64,000 nt of DNA from Prevotella koreensis (GTDB lineage: Bacteria > Bacteroidota > Bacteroidia > Bacteroidales > Bacteroidaceae): NCBI RefSeq assembly GCF_003977605.1, contig NZ_RYYU01000001.1, forward strand, positions 2,082,539 through 2,146,538. Reading direction: 5' to 3'. Made by a program: the position numbers and the translations under genes. The notes under the pieces are model-generated. The model had not been told where the DNA came from. It was given only the letters and a program-made list of their open reading frames with translations, and made no database searches. The number at the start of each line of letters is the position of its first letter. The first letter of the stretch is position 1. Shown one piece after another: positions 51,576 to 63,307 of the stretch.

Positions 51576-54500
51576 ATGGCATTCAAGAAGGATTCAAAGA
51601 TAAAGAATAATTTCACGAAGATTACCATCGGTCTTGCTTCGCCGGAGGAAATCCTCGAAAGCAGTTTTGGCGAGGTTACCAAGCCAGAGACAATAAACTA
51701 TCGTACATATAAACCCGAACGTGACGGACTTTTCTGTGAGCGCATATTCGGTCCTACCAAGGACTATGAGTGTGCCTGCGGAAAGTATAAGCGCATTCGC
51801 TATAAAGGAATCGTCTGCGACCGATGCGGTGTTGAGGTAACGGAGAAGAAAGTGCGCCGCGAGCGTACCGGACACATCGAACTCGTAGTTCCTGTTGCCC
51901 ACATCTGGTATTTCCGCAGTCTTCCAAATAAAATAGGCTATCTGCTCGGTATCCCCACAAAGAAACTCGATGCAGTAATTTACTACGAGAAGTACATAGT
52001 GATACAGCCCGGTATCATGGAAGGACGTAAAAATGCGGAAGATGTAGAGGTGAACGGTTCACATAAATTCGACCTCCTTTCAGAAGACGAGTACATCGCA
52101 ATAATGGATAGTCTCCCAAGCGACAATGAGTATCTTGAAAATAGCGATCCCAACAAGTTCGTTGCCAAGATGGGCGCAGAGGCAATCTATGATTTGTTGC
52201 AAGGGCTCGAACTCGATTCTCTGTCATTCGAACTGCGCAACCTTGCCAATACAGACTCTTCACAACAGCGTAAGACTGAGGCTCTCAAACGCCTGCAGGT
52301 TGTAGAGGCATTCCGACAGAGCAAGGATATAAACAAGCCGGAATGGATGATATTGAAGATTGTGCCGGTTACTCCTCCGGAACTCCGTCCGCTCGTACCA
52401 CTTGATGGCGGTCGTTTCGCGACATCCGACCTCAATGACCTCTATCGCCGTGTAATCATACGTAACAACCGTTTGAAGAGACTTATGGAGATTAAGGCTC
52501 CTGAGGTTATTCTACGCAACGAGAAACGTATGTTGCAGGAGGCTGTAGATTCTTTGTTCGATAACTCACGCAAGTCTTCGTCAGTGAAGAGCGAGAGCAA
52601 CAGACCGTTGAAATCTCTCTCTGACTCGCTAAAAGGGAAGCAAGGACGTTTCCGCCAGAATCTTCTCGGTAAGCGTGTTGACTATTCCGCTCGTTCGGTT
52701 ATCGTTGTAGGTCCAGAACTGAAGATGGGCGAGTGCGGTTTGCCGAAACTCATGGCGGCCGAACTTTACAAACCATTTATCATACGCAAACTCATCGAGC
52801 GCGGTATCGTAAAGACCGTGAAGTCTGCAAAGAAAATTGTGGATCGCCGCGAACCGGTAATCTGGGACATCCTTGAGAATGTGATGAAAGGTCATCCGGT
52901 ATTGCTCAACCGTGCTCCTACACTTCACCGTCTCGGTATTCAGGCTTTCCAGCCCAAACTTATCGAAGGTAAGGCAATACAGTTGCACCCATTGGCATGT
53001 ACGGCGTTCAATGCCGACTTCGACGGAGACCAGATGGCTGTTCACCTCCCGCTTAGCAACGAGGCGATACTTGAGGCACAGTTGTTGATGCTACAGAGTC
53101 ACAACATTCTCAATCCTGCCAATGGTGCTCCTATCACCGTGCCGTCACAGGATATGGTGCTCGGACTTTATTACATCACCAAGATACGTCCGGGAGCAAA
53201 AGGAGAAGGACTTACGTTCTACGGCCCGGAAGAGGCAATTATTGCTTTCAATGAAGGCAAGTGCGACCTCCACTCACAAGTAAAGGTAGTTGTCAAAGAC
53301 ATTGACGAGAAAGGCAATCTCGTAGATCGCATGGTGGAAACCTCTGTTGGCCGTGTAATAGTAAATGGAATAATCCCGGAAGAAGTCGGGTTCGTAAATC
53401 AGATTATATCAAAGAAATCTCTTCGCGACATTATTGCCGATGTTATCAACAAGGTAGGTTTTGCAGAGGCGTGCGAATTCCTTGACGGAATAAAGAACCT
53501 TGGATACCGCATGGCATATCTTGCAGGACTTTCGTTCAACCTTGACGACATCATCATTCCTAAGGAAAAGGAAGAGTTGGTGCAGAAAGGTAACGATGAG
53601 GTGCAGGCCATTAAGGGCAACTACAACATGGGATTCATCACCGACAACGAGCGTTACAATCAGGTTATCGACACATGGACACACGTTAACAACCGTCTCG
53701 GTGACATCCTTCTCAAGCAGATGACCGAGGCCGACCAGGGATTCAATGCCGTTTATATGATGCTTGACTCCGGTGCTCGTGGTTCTAAGGATCAGATCAA
53801 ACAACTTGCCGGTATGCGTGGTCTTATGGCAAAACCGCAGAAAGCAGGTGCTGAGGGACGTGGTACGATTGAAAACCCGATTCTCTCTAACTTCAAGGAG
53901 GGAATGTCGGTGCTTGAGTACTTTATCTCTACCCACGGTGCCCGTAAGGGTCTTGCCGACACCGCCATGAAGACGGCCGATGCCGGTTACCTTACAAGGC
54001 GTCTTGTCGATGTCAGCCATGATGTGATAATCAACGAGGAGGATTGCGGAACATTGCGCGGTCTTGAGTGTACGGCACTGAAGAATGGCGAGGAAGTAAT
54101 CTCTACTCTCTATGAACGCATTCTCGGACGTGTGTCGGTGCATGATATCACACATCCTTCTACCGGCGAACTGCTCGTGTCTGCCGGCGAGGAAATCAAC
54201 GAGAAAGTAGCGCGTGCCATTGAAGATTCGCCTATCGAAATGGTTGAAATCCGCTCGGTGCTCACTTGCGAGAGCAAGAAAGGTGTCTGCATGAAGTGTT
54301 ACGGACGCAACCTTGCCACCCAGCGCATGGTTCATAAGGGTGAAGCAGTCGGTGTAATTGCGGCACAAGCTATTGGAGAACCGGGTACTCAGCTTACGCT
54401 CCGTACGTTCCACGCCGGTGGTGTGGCCGGTAGCGCAGCAGCCAATGCAACTATCGTGGCAAAGAGCGATAGCCGCATAGAGTTCGAGGAAATACGTGCC

Positions 54501-55904
54501 GTGCCTTTTGTAGAACAAGGCGAACACGGTGAAGTGAACTGTCAAATGGTTGTCAGCCGACTGGCAGAGGCTCGTTTCGTTGATGTAAATACCGGCATCG
54601 TACTCTCTACAGTCCCTGTACCTTACGGTTCTTCACTCTATTTCGCAAATAAGGCGGAAGTCAAGAAAGGCGAACTGGTTGCTAAATGGGACCCGTTCAA
54701 TGCTGTCATCGTTACCGAATATGCAGGTACACTGCGTTTCCAAAACGTTGTAGAGGGAACAACATATAAGGCTGAGACCGACGAAACAACAGGTCTCACC
54801 GAGAAAATCATCATCGAGTCGAAAGACCATACACACGTTCCTACTTGCGATGTCCTCAATTCTGAGGGCGTGGTTGTCGGCACTTACAGTTTCCCTGTGG
54901 GAGGACACGTTATCGTTGAGGATGGACAGGTTGTCAAAACCGGTACCACTCTCGTTAAGATTCCACGCACGGTGAATATGGGTGGTGACATCACCGGAGG
55001 TCTGCCGCGTGTTACCGAACTCTTCGAGGCACGCAATCCGAGCAATCCTGCCGTCGTTTCCGAAATCGATGGTGAGGTGACAATGGGTAAGGTAAAGCGC
55101 GGTAATCGCGAAATCATCGTCACTTCAAAGACCGGAGAGCAGAGCAAGTATCTTGTTTCGCTTTCAAAGCAGATATTGGTTCAGGAGCACGATGCCGTTC
55201 GTGCCGGTACACCACTTTCCGATGGTGTGATTACTCCTAACGACATCCTTGCCATAAAGGGTCCTACCGCTGTTCAGGAATACATCGTAAACGAAGTACA
55301 GGACGTTTATCGTCTGCAAGGTGTGAAAATCAATGACAAGCACTTTGAGATTATCGTGCGCCAGATGATGCGTAAGGTACAGATAAACGAGCCGGGCGAT
55401 ACGACGTTCCTTGAGCAGGAAGTGGTTGATAAACTTGACTTCATTGACGAGAACGACCGCATCTGGGGTAAGAAATATGTAGAAGATCCGGGCGACAGCG
55501 AGACGTTGCAGAGAGGACAGATAATATCGGCACGCAAGTTGCGCGACGAGAACTCCAGTCTGAAACGCCGCGACTTGCGTTTGGTTCAGGTTCGCGATGC
55601 CGTGCCTGCAACATCTACTCAGATTCTCCAAGGTATTACACGTGCAGCATTGCAGACCAAGAGTTTCATGTCTGCTGCATCGTTCCAGGAGACCACAAAG
55701 GTGCTCAACGAGGCGGCAATCCGCGGAAAGGTGGATTCTCTCGATGGAATGAAGGAGAACGTAATCTGCGGTCACCTGATACCGGCCGGTACCGGACTTC
55801 GCGAGTTCGACAAACTCGTGGTTGGCTCGCGTGAAGATTATGAACGCATACAGGCCAACAAGAAGAATGTTATCGACTTCTCAGTAAAAGAAAGTGAAGA
55901 CTGA
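51576..55904 (+). CDS. rpoC: DNA-directed RNA polymerase subunit beta'
   Basis: The 1442-residue subunit has the N-terminal zinc site [20 protein letters not shown] (about 66-85), [21 protein letters not shown], the catalytic Mg-binding NADFDGDQM (about residues 480-488), the trigger-loop/bridge region ([22 protein letters not shown]), the second zinc cluster ([13 protein letters not shown]) and the C-terminal segment ending in KESED. A strong terminator 25 bases after the stop closes the operon. Confidence 0.99.
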   Translation: MAFKKDSKIKNNFTKITIGLASPEEILESSFGEVTKPETINYRTYKPERDGLFCERIFGPTKDYECACGKYKRIRYKGIVCDRCGVEVTEKKVRRERTGHIELVVPVAHIWYFRSLPNKIGYLLGIPTKKLDAVIYYEKYIVIQPGIMEGRKNAEDVEVNGSHKFDLLSEDEYIAIMDSLPSDNEYLENSDPNKFVAKMGAEAIYDLLQGLELDSLSFELRNLANTDSSQQRKTEALKRLQVVEAFRQSKDINKPEWMILKIVPVTPPELRPLVPLDGGRFATSDLNDLYRRVIIRNNRLKRLMEIKAPEVILRNEKRMLQEAVDSLFDNSRKSSSVKSESNRPLKSLSDSLKGKQGRFRQNLLGKRVDYSARSVIVVGPELKMGECGLPKLMAAELYKPFIIRKLIERGIVKTVKSAKKIVDRREPVIWDILENVMKGHPVLLNRAPTLHRLGIQAFQPKLIEGKAIQLHPLACTAFNADFDGDQMAVHLPLSNEAILEAQLLMLQSHNILNPANGAPITVPSQDMVLGLYYITKIRPGAKGEGLTFYGPEEAIIAFNEGKCDLHSQVKVVVKDIDEKGNLVDRMVETSVGRVIVNGIIPEEVGFVNQIISKKSLRDIIADVINKVGFAEACEFLDGIKNLGYRMAYLAGLSFNLDDIIIPKEKEELVQKGNDEVQAIKGNYNMGFITDNERYNQVIDTWTHVNNRLGDILLKQMTEADQGFNAVYMMLDSGARGSKDQIKQLAGMRGLMAKPQKAGAEGRGTIENPILSNFKEGMSVLEYFISTHGARKGLADTAMKTADAGYLTRRLVDVSHDVIINEEDCGTLRGLECTALKNGEEVISTLYERILGRVSVHDITHPSTGELLVSAGEEINEKVARAIEDSPIEMVEIRSVLTCESKKGVCMKCYGRNLATQRMVHKGEAVGVIAAQAIGEPGTQLTLRTFHAGGVAGSAAANATIVAKSDSRIEFEEIRAVPFVEQGEHGEVNCQMVVSRLAEARFVDVNTGIVLSTVPVPYGSSLYFANKAEVKKGELVAKWDPFNAVIVTEYAGTLRFQNVVEGTTYKAETDETTGLTEKIIIESKDHTHVPTCDVLNSEGVVVGTYSFPVGGHVIVEDGQVVKTGTTLVKIPRTVNMGGDITGGLPRVTELFEARNPSNPAVVSEIDGEVTMGKVKRGNREIIVTSKTGEQSKYLVSLSKQILVQEHDAVRAGTPLSDGVITPNDILAIKGPTAVQEYIVNEVQDVYRLQGVKINDKHFEIIVRQMMRKVQINEPGDTTFLEQEVVDKLDFIDENDRIWGKKYVEDPGDSETLQRGQIISARKLRDENSSLKRRDLRLVQVRDAVPATSTQILQGITRAALQTKSFMSAASFQETTKVLNEAAIRGKVDSLDGMKENVICGHLIPAGTGLREFDKLVVGSREDYERIQANKKNVIDFSVKESED

Positions 55905-55926
55905 TAAAAGAAGTATTTATTGATAA

Positions 55927-57132
<1,206 letters not shown>

Positions 57133-57190
57133 TTCGTGGTAATTGATAATAGAAAGTTTAATACTTGAAGAATAATAAAAAAATATAAGT

Positions 57191-57511
57191 ATGGAAGAAA
57201 ATAACAACAATCAGCAAGGCGGTCTGCAAATGGAACTGCCACAGGACGTGGCACAGGGACAGTATGCCAATTTCGCAATAATAACACACTCGAGTAGCGA
57301 TTTCGTGCTCGACTTTGCCCGAATACTTCCGGGTGTTCCCAAGGCACAAATCAAGAGCCGAGTGATTCTTGCCCCCGAGCATGCCAAACGTCTGCTACAG
57401 GCTTTGCAGGAGAATGTCATGCGCTACGAAGCACAGTTCGGAAAAATACAGATTCCCAACCAACAACCGCGCACCATCGCCCCATTCGGTAACGGTAAGC
57501 CGGAGGCATGA
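57191..57511 (+). CDS. DUF3467 domain-containing protein
   Basis: The 106-residue protein has an Asn/Gln-rich N-terminus and a DUF3467 domain (about 13-85), with QGQYANFAIITHSSSDFVLDFARILPG, a KSRVILAPEHAKRLL stretch and a final NVMRYEAQFGKI segment. The family is of unknown function and widespread in Bacteroidota. It is probably co-transcribed with trpS and is followed by a terminator. Confidence 0.9.
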   Translation: MEENNNNQQGGLQMELPQDVAQGQYANFAIITHSSSDFVLDFARILPGVPKAQIKSRVILAPEHAKRLLQALQENVMRYEAQFGKIQIPNQQPRTIAPFGNGKPEA

Positions 57512-57560
57512 ATCTACGAAATGTCCATTATGCCTAAAGGCATATTTACGAATAATTTAT

Positions 57561-57629
57561 GTCCCATTCGCACCAATTCGCATACCAAGTTCTTTAACGC
57601 GAATCCTTGCGAATGGGACTTTATTTTTT
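57561..57629 (+). terminator. Terminator after the DUF3467 gene
   Basis: GTCCCATTCGCA (57561-57572) pairs exactly with TGCGAATGGGAC (57608-57619), followed by TTTATTTTTTG. Confidence 0.85.
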
Positions 57630-57647
57630 GCCTGCGATTTGCCACTC

Positions 57648-57850
57648 TTAAACCCCAATCAGTCCTTAGACCGCATTTGCTTAGTTTTGCTATTGCCGGT
57701 ATGCTTCCTTACTGCTTTCGTCTGCTTGCCGACATCTGCACTGCCATTACATCTCGCCGTAGCCCGCTACGCCTTCGCTGAAACGTCAGCACATCTGCTC
57801 AACAATCGAACAAAATCAGTTCAGGGTTCTAATGACCAATTGAGGTTAAA
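57648..57850 (+). repeat. Dispersed ~200-bp MITE-like element, copy E (reference copy)
   Basis: This 203-bp copy shows both ends clearly: TTAAACCCCAATCAGTCCTTAG at the left and CTAATGACCAATTGAGGTTAA at the right, which are imperfect inverted repeats over about 25 bases. The interior has GCATTTGCTTAG, CTTGCCGACATCTGC and GCCCGCTACGCCTTCG. It lies between the DUF3467 terminator and the lipoprotein terminator. Confidence 0.88.
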
Positions 57851-57857
57851 AACAATG

Positions 57858-57905
57858 AAAAGAGCCATATCATTACTCGAAAACCGAATTTGATATGGCT
57901 CTTTT
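57858..57905 (-). terminator. Terminator of lipoprotein paralogue 1
   Basis: AAAAGAGCCATATCA (57858-57872) pairs exactly with 57891-57905. It lies about 50 bases after the stop of the 57955 gene on the minus strand. A near-copy is at 62469-62515. Confidence 0.8.
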
Positions 57906-57954
57906 ATATTTATAGTCCAGCTTGCACTGGTACTAATAATTCATATTACTTATA

Positions 57955-58584
57955 TTATCTGTTTTCATTGCCGGCGAAATCAGTGTAATAGTACTCTTCT
58001 TTATCCAGACCATTAGACTTCAACTTGCCAGAAACGACAACATCTACGCTATTCTTCTTAATGGTAATATCTTTAATGAACTGGTACTCGTACTTTGCCT
58101 CATCTTTATGTTTTTCCCAAGCTGCATCTACTATCTTCTGAAGATTGGAATAACTAATTTCTTTCAGGTCAAACAACTCATCTTCCAAATTAAACTCCTC
58201 TTCATTTCCACCTATGATTTCAATTTCCTTTGTTATAGGTGCTTGCCAACCGTTTGCCGATGAAGAATAAAGAGTTTGTATAACGTTATGTTTGTTCTCG
58301 TTCGACTGGCAAACAAGACTAATAAACAACTCTCCTTGGTTGTCTTGCAATTTTGTTACGCTTAACGAAATCTCATCTGTTACAGAAGCACCTTCTCCTA
58401 ATTTTTCTGTAATAGTATCATACCATTGCTTCAACTCTTGTGGCTGATTCAAAAGATTTAATTCCACGGACTCGGCTTCGACTTGTCCCATAACTGATTT
58501 TGCTGCTTTTTTTGCAAGTTTTCCACAAGAAGATACTGCCAAAACAGTGAACAGTACCAACGAATAAGATAAGATTTTCTTCAT
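57955..58584 (-). CDS. Hypothetical lipoprotein, paralogue 1
   Basis: The 209-residue protein has a lipoprotein signal peptide (MKKILSYSLVLFTVLAVSSC, lipobox Cys near residue 20) followed by a charged mature part with QPQELKQWYDTITEKLGEGAS (about 47-67) and a conserved NLEDELFDLKEISYSNLQKIVD segment (about 130-155). It closely resembles the protein at 62556-63191 (roughly half the residues identical, same length and landmarks). A TATCTTTG box lies upstream on the minus strand (complement of 58614-58621). Family and function are not recognised. Confidence 0.75.
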   Translation of the reverse strand: MKKILSYSLVLFTVLAVSSCGKLAKKAAKSVMGQVEAESVELNLLNQPQELKQWYDTITEKLGEGASVTDEISLSVTKLQDNQGELFISLVCQSNENKHNVIQTLYSSSANGWQAPITKEIEIIGGNEEEFNLEDELFDLKEISYSNLQKIVDAAWEKHKDEAKYEYQFIKDITIKKNSVDVVVSGKLKSNGLDKEEYYYTDFAGNENR

Positions 58585-58689
58585 TTTTTCTCTTTTTAAA
58601 ATTGTTTATGCTGCAAAGATAATAAAAAACAAAAAAATAACGAAACGTATTAACATTAATTAATGTGGGTTCAAGAAGCAATTACAAAG

Positions 58690-58761
58690 TTAAACCCCAA
58701 TCGAGCATTAGAACGCATTTGCTTAGATTTGCTATTGAGATATTACCTCCCTAATGTTTTT
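58690..58761 (+). repeat. MITE-like element, copy F, cut by IS982 copy 2
   Basis: It begins TTAAACCCCAATCGAGCATTAGA and follows the consensus for about 70 bases, then ends exactly where the IS982 end starts at 58762. The missing half is not found on the far side of the IS. Confidence 0.8.
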
Positions 58762-59807
58762 ACGCGAGTTCGGGATAAGTTTAGCATGAAAAGAGTTCCA
58801 ACTGCCTTGATTTTTCCACATATACAGGCAGTGCCTCCGGCTTGTTCTCAAAGAAGCAATATGCCGTAAGGACAGAACACAAGTTCATGATAAAGTTGTG
58901 TATTGATCGGTGTCTCGAGTGCACGAGGTTGGCTTTGTTCTTTAGCAGTTCGTTAATGCACTCGATGATGTACCTTTTTCTCAGCATGATCTTGTCCCGG
59001 ATAGGCATAAGTTTATTCTTCATTTTAGCCTTGAGCCCATGAACGAGTTGTATACCTTAATCGAACAGGCTCTCGAAGAGTTCCTGCTTGATATATCCTC
59101 TGTCAGCAAATACCTTTCCATATAGCACTTTTGCAAACACCGTCCATACCCTGCTATCCCTATCATCCACATTTGCTCCTGTAAGACAGAACGTTATTAC
59201 TTCGCCGGAATCATTGCAGAGCAGGTGCAGTTTGAATCCATGACACCATCCCATAGTGCCCTTACCGTTCTTTGCAATACCGGAAAAGACCTTATTAAAA
59301 TACCGTCTTACATTGTGACAGACAGGAATCATCGTACTGTCAACGAAGGTTATACCTGTACATTTGCCGAAGGCATAGAGTTTCATGAACAACATCATCT
59401 TAAAGAACACACGGGGCATGAGTTCCACGAAGCGAGTAGGATACGGCTGTGGGAAAATCACGCCTCAGATAACCTTTGATATAGTGCATATAATAATCCT
59501 TGAAAGTCCGGTATGTGCCGAAATGATAGCATATCATAATGGTCATTATTTCACTTTCTGACATTTGACCTTTGCGGTTACGATAACGCCTGCCGTTGCC
59601 ATCAAACGATGGTAAAAAAAGATTTTTATCAGGTTCGGCATTAAAATTCTTGTTAAATTCGTCGATAATACAGAAAAATTGTATAATTTTGTCCTCGGTA
59701 ATCATAGCAGGTTTTGTTTGTATTTTATTGATTTATAGTACTATAAAGGTACAACAATTTCCGCAGATTACCAAATTTTATGATGGGTTTTTATCCAGAA
59801 CTCGCGT
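58762..59807 (-). mobile_element. IS982-family element, copy 2 (decayed)
   Basis: Its ends ACGCGAGTTCGGGATAAG (58762) and the complement of CTCGCGT (59807) match copy 1; length is 1046 bp. No target duplication is found, so the flanks have been rearranged or have diverged. Confidence 0.88.
58781..59705 (-). pseudogene. IS982-family transposase, copy 2, inactivated
   Basis: The reading frame is broken twice. An N-terminal piece (59705 to about 59420, MITEDKIIQFFCIIDEFNKN start) loses frame after FPTAVSYS, where two bases are missing compared with copy 1. The central piece then runs to a TAA at 59057-59059, which stands for the Gln codon of copy 1 (SLFD-stop-GIQLVHG); the C-terminal piece continues in the same frame to 58781. 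Copy 2 is also more diverged in sequence (for example NEFNKNFNAEPDKN-type changes near the N-terminus) than copies 1 and 3. Confidence 0.88.
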
Positions 59808-59913
59808 ATAACTCTTATTGTCAGAGATAAAATGTCTTGGCCAAATTGTTTTTGCCAATTATAGGAATAGGGATATGTCTATTTCTTTTTTCTTATGCAA
59901 TAGGCTAAGATAA

Positions 59914-60152
59914 TACAACAACAATAAATCTTAATATGTAAAAAAAAGATCATCCTAAGTAATAAACTAATAATCAATGGGTTAGGGGATAACTTGGAAA
60001 TAGCATTGTCATGTGTATTCAAGGCTGATTGGGGCTCAGTCAGGTTGCCAATAAAAAATATAAGCCCCCCTATGTTTCTGTATGATAATCAGGCTACCAC
60101 TATTACACTTAGGGATACAACAACAATAAATGTTAATATGGAAAAAGGATCA
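59914..60152 (+). repeat. Short direct repeat pair (~38 bp) in AT-rich non-coding DNA
   Basis: TACAACAACAATAAATCTTA (59914) recurs as TACAACAACAATAAATGTTA (60116), and the match continues through AATATG and the following A-rich AAAGATCA/AAGGATCA. The spacing is 202 bases. The surrounding 59808-60170 region has no gene I would defend. Confidence 0.65.
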
Positions 60153-60172
60153 CTAAGTTTTTGCCACTGTAA

Positions 60173-60204
60173 TTTGTTCTTTCTGTACTTTATGATTATC
60201 TTTG
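60173..60204 (+). promoter_or_regulatory. Promoter of the AT-rich gene pair
   Basis: TTTG at 60173-60176, a 20-base spacer and TATCTTTG at 60197-60204 match the consensus, about 84 bases before the small ORF at 60288. Confidence 0.7.
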
Positions 60205-60287
60205 CAGCAGAGAAAAAAGAACAGAAAAAAGAACAAATTTTCCTGAAAGCCTTTAAGTGAAAGGGAATTGATAAAATACGTGTTTTA

Positions 60288-60371
60288 ATGCATTCCAAAA
60301 ATTGTGCTGAAGGTTTTTCTGAGGAAGAATATCAGAAACATTATGACGAGCTATTAGAAAAAGATATATAA
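60288..60371 (+). CDS. Small hypothetical ORF (27 aa) before the unknown gene
   Basis: ATG at 60288 opens a 27-codon frame (MHSKNCAEGFSEEEYQKHYD at its start, ending ELLEKDI) that is acidic and likely helical. It stops three bases before the next ATG, the spacing expected for translational coupling. It may be a real small protein, or the tail of a decayed gene. No homologue is recognised. Confidence 0.4.
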   Translation: MHSKNCAEGFSEEEYQKHYDELLEKDI

Positions 60372-60374
60372 CCT

Positions 60375-60947
60375 ATGGGATTAAAAATTCATACATTAGC
60401 AGAAATACCTGATAGTGTTTCTAAAAAGTATTATTTGTATATTTTGGACTATTACAATTGGGACGAGCCTATTGGTAATACTTTGAGGGAAAACTTTGAT
60501 AAAATAGCAGAATTTGCAGCTAACAATAATTCTGTAGTTATACAAGGAATAGCAGGTAGCCATTTTTATTCAGAATTAATGTCTTGGAGATCTATAAATG
60601 GTATAGACCCATTGGAATTATTACCAGCATTAATGATAACTACTCTACATCCCAAATATTTTATAGATGGAGATAATAAGCAAATTAAAGGAAAGAATAT
60701 TCCCAAAGATAATTTTGTATTTTTAAAAATACGGAAAATTTGCCAACATCCTCAAGATGTAGTAACACTTCTTGAGAAGATATTTCAAGACATTAAAGAA
60801 GAGAAAACAATTAAAAATTTCAAAGTAGTGAAAGAGTTAAAGGGAGGTGTTGGCAAAATACTTAATGATACACTAATTCTTGAACCAAACGTGGGTGGTA
60901 TTGGAATTAATCTAAATAGTGTATTTAAGTATTTAAAACGTAGATAG
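60375..60947 (+). CDS. Hypothetical protein, AT-rich accessory gene
   Basis: The 190-residue protein is hydrophilic, mixed alpha/beta, with no signal peptide or membrane helix. Notable segments are YYLYILDYYNWDEP (about 19-32), VVIQGIAGSHFYSELMSWRSING (about 54-76), ALMITTLHPKYFIDGD and the glycine-rich ELKGGVGKILND and NVGGIGINLNS stretches near the end. I do not recognise the family. Base composition is more AT-rich than in the housekeeping genes, and it lies between two decayed IS982 copies, which suggests horizontal acquisition. It shares a promoter with the small ORF upstream. Confidence 0.65.
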   Translation: MGLKIHTLAEIPDSVSKKYYLYILDYYNWDEPIGNTLRENFDKIAEFAANNNSVVIQGIAGSHFYSELMSWRSINGIDPLELLPALMITTLHPKYFIDGDNKQIKGKNIPKDNFVFLKIRKICQHPQDVVTLLEKIFQDIKEEKTIKNFKVVKELKGGVGKILNDTLILEPNVGGIGINLNSVFKYLKRR

Positions 60948-61063
60948 ATATATAAAATAACGAGTATCAACGGTAAAGTTTTTTCGCTACTATTCAGTCT
61001 GTTATTATAAAATTAACAAGCCTGTTGAGGAATGTCGTAAATTATTATCAAATATCTTTTATC

Positions 61064-61123
61064 AAGAACGCTTGTTTTTCAAAGCAAATGGTTATCTTTG
61101 CAAATAGAATAACAAGCGTTCTT
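61064..61123. repeat. 13-bp inverted repeat enclosing a -7-like box
   Basis: AAGAACGCTTGTT (61064-61076) and its exact complement (61111-61123) enclose 34 bases containing TATCTTTG. It may terminate the 60375 transcript, or it may be the end of a small mobile element. The rest of 60948-61242 shows nothing else. Confidence 0.5.
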
Positions 61124-61242
61124 TGTTGATGTAGAAACCTGCGATTGAAAGCACTTCGCTCGTTTCCAAATCGTTACCTATTTAGTTTGCACAACAAGGT
61201 AACTTCTTTATCCTCAATTAGATACATTTTTAGGACTATCTT

Positions 61243-62309
61243 ACGCGAGTTCGGGATAAGTTTAGCATGAAAAGAGTTCCAACTGCCTTGATTTTCCACA
61301 TATACCGGCAGTTCCTCCGGCTTATTCTCAAAGAAGCAGTATGCCGTAAGGGCAGAACACAAGTTCATGATAAAGTTGTGTATCGATCGATGTCTCGAGT
61401 GCACGAGGTTGGCTTTGTTCTTTAGCAGTTCGTTAATGCATTCGATGATATATCTTTTTCTTAGCATAATCTTGTCCCATATAGGCATAAGTTTATTCTT
61501 CATTCTTGCTTTAAGTCCATGCACAAGTTGAATACCTTGACTGAACAGATTCTCGAAGAGTTCCTGTTTGATGTATCCTCTGTCAGCAAAAACCTTTCCA
61601 TAGAGAACCTTAGCAAATACCGTCCACACTCTGCTATCCCTGTCATCTACGTTTGCTCCTGTAAGACAGAATGTTATCACTTCACCGGAATCATTGCAAA
61701 GCAGATGCAGTTTGAATCCATGACACCAACCCATGGTACCCTTTCCACTCTTGGCGAACCCTGCAAAGACCTTGTTAAAGTACCGTCTTACATTGTGACA
61801 TACCGGAATCATCGTACTGTCAACGAACGTTATACCTGTACATTTGCCGAAGGCATGGAGTTTCATGAACAACATCATCTTAAAGAACACACGGGGCATG
61901 AGTTCTACAAAACGATTATAGGAGACGGCTGCAGGGAATTCATGCTTGAACCGGCCACAGATACAGTTCCGATAATACTCCTTGAAATTACGATATGTAC
62001 CGAAATGATAGCATACAAGGATGATCATAATTTCACTTTCAGAAAGCCTTCCCTTACGATTCCTAAAACGTTTTCCATTGTTATTATAGGAAGGTAAAAA
62101 TAGGTTTTTACTCAGTTCAACATTCAAATTCTTGTCAAACTCATCAATAATACAGAAAATTTCCGGTGTTCCCTTGAACGAAGTGAAAAACTTTGTCCTT
62201 GGTAATCATCGCTTAGTTGTTTTGTAAGTTATTGATTTATAACTATAAAGTTATAAAAATAAGTGAGATTACCAACTTTTATAAGGACTTTCTTAACCCG
62301 AACTCGCGT
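61243..62309 (-). mobile_element. IS982-family element, copy 3 (decayed)
   Basis: Its ends ACGCGAGTTCGGGATAAG (61243) and the complement of TTAACCCGAACTCGCGT (62309) match copy 1. At 1067 bp it is about 20 bases longer because of an internal insertion near the start of the transposase. No target duplication is found. Confidence 0.88.
61262..62209 (-). pseudogene. IS982-family transposase, copy 3, inactivated
   Basis: The sequence is nearly identical to copy 1 but has two frame lesions. Shortly after the ATG at 62209 the ACAG of copy 1 is replaced by a longer segment (CACTTCGTTCAAGGGAAC within it, about 22 extra bases), which shifts the frame after MITKDKV. Near the C-terminus one A is missing from the run in GTGGAAAAATC, so the frame runs past the normal stop to 61174. 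The uninterrupted middle part, from Met 62127, keeps all three catalytic acidic residues. Confidence 0.88.
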
Positions 62310-62468
62310 AAGCCATGAAGGGGCTACGGAATATACTCACATAGAGCGATGCTTTATAAGTAAAATGATGTACATTACTACGTATTGTAATCTCCCTGTA
62401 GTTTAAGGTTGTTTTTATCGGACATCAATAACATTTATATGGAAATTCCTCACTATCAAAAAACAATG

Positions 62469-62515
62469 AAAAGAGCCATATCATTACTCGAATACATAGT
62501 CAGATATGGCTTTTA
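62469..62515 (-). terminator. Terminator of lipoprotein paralogue 2
   Basis: GAGCCATATC (62473-62482) pairs with GATATGGCTT (62503-62512), with A/T runs on both sides. It lies about 40 bases after the stop of the 62556 gene and closely resembles the hairpin at 57858-57905. Confidence 0.7.
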
Positions 62516-62555
62516 TGTTTATAGTCCTGTTAATGGGAACTAAAAAATCATACTA

Positions 62556-63191
62556 TTAATCATCGTTTTTTTCATTTCCGGCAAAGTCTGTGTTATAGTA
62601 CTTTTCTTTGTCCACATTATTAGATATCAATCTGCCGGAAACGGTTATTTGTATGCTATTCTTCTCAATGGTGATGTTTTGAATGTACTGGTACTCGTAC
62701 TTTTCCTTATCTTCATATTTTTTCATAGCAGCATCTACTATCTTCTGAAGATTTGCATAAGGAATTTCTTTTAGATCAAACAATTCATCTTCCAAATTAA
62801 AGTTCTCTTTATCTCCGTTTGAGAATTCAATTTCCTTTGTTTCTGGCTCTAACCAACCGGTTGCCTCTGAAGAGAATATAATTTCCACAACTTTACGTTT
62901 GTCTTCTTTTGACTGAAATAAAAGGTTAATCAACAAGTTTGCATTCTCCTCTCGTAATTCAGTTACGTTTAATGAAATCACATCAGTTGCAGAAGCACCT
63001 TCACCTAATTTTTTTGCAATCGTATCATACCATTTCTTCAACTCTTGCGGCTGAGTTAATACATATATTTTCAGAGACTCGTTTGTAGCTTGCTTCATAT
63101 ATGCTTTTGCTGCTTTGTTTGCCAGTTTTCCACAAGAAGATACTGCCAAAATAGTTAGCAGAATCAAAGAATAGGATATAATTTTCTTCAT
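62556..63191 (-). CDS. Hypothetical lipoprotein, paralogue 2
   Basis: The 211-residue protein has a lipoprotein signal peptide (MKKIISYSLILLTILAVSSC) and the same landmarks as the 57955 protein: QPQELKKWYDTIAKKLGEGAS, NLEDELFDLKEIPYANLQKIVD and a DFAGNE tail. The two genes lie about 4.6 kb apart in the same orientation with the IS982 copies and the AT-rich gene between them. They share downstream hairpins and upstream MITE-like fragments, so they arose by duplication of a larger segment. Function unknown. Confidence 0.75.
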   Translation of the reverse strand: MKKIISYSLILLTILAVSSCGKLANKAAKAYMKQATNESLKIYVLTQPQELKKWYDTIAKKLGEGASATDVISLNVTELREENANLLINLLFQSKEDKRKVVEIIFSSEATGWLEPETKEIEFSNGDKENFNLEDELFDLKEIPYANLQKIVDAAMKKYEDKEKYEYQYIQNITIEKNSIQITVSGRLISNNVDKEKYYNTDFAGNEKNDD

Positions 63192-63307
63192 TTTTTTTAT
63201 TAAATTGTTTATAGTGCGAAGGTAATAATAAACAAAATAAAACGAAATGTTTTAACTTTAATTAATACAAACGAGATTCAATACGGATTCCAGAAACAAG
63301 TGCATAG

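Noticed and set aside
59994..60260. 88-codon open frame before the AT-rich gene pair
   Set aside because: It spans a short direct repeat and the promoter of the downstream genes, has low complexity at its end, and no family resemblance.
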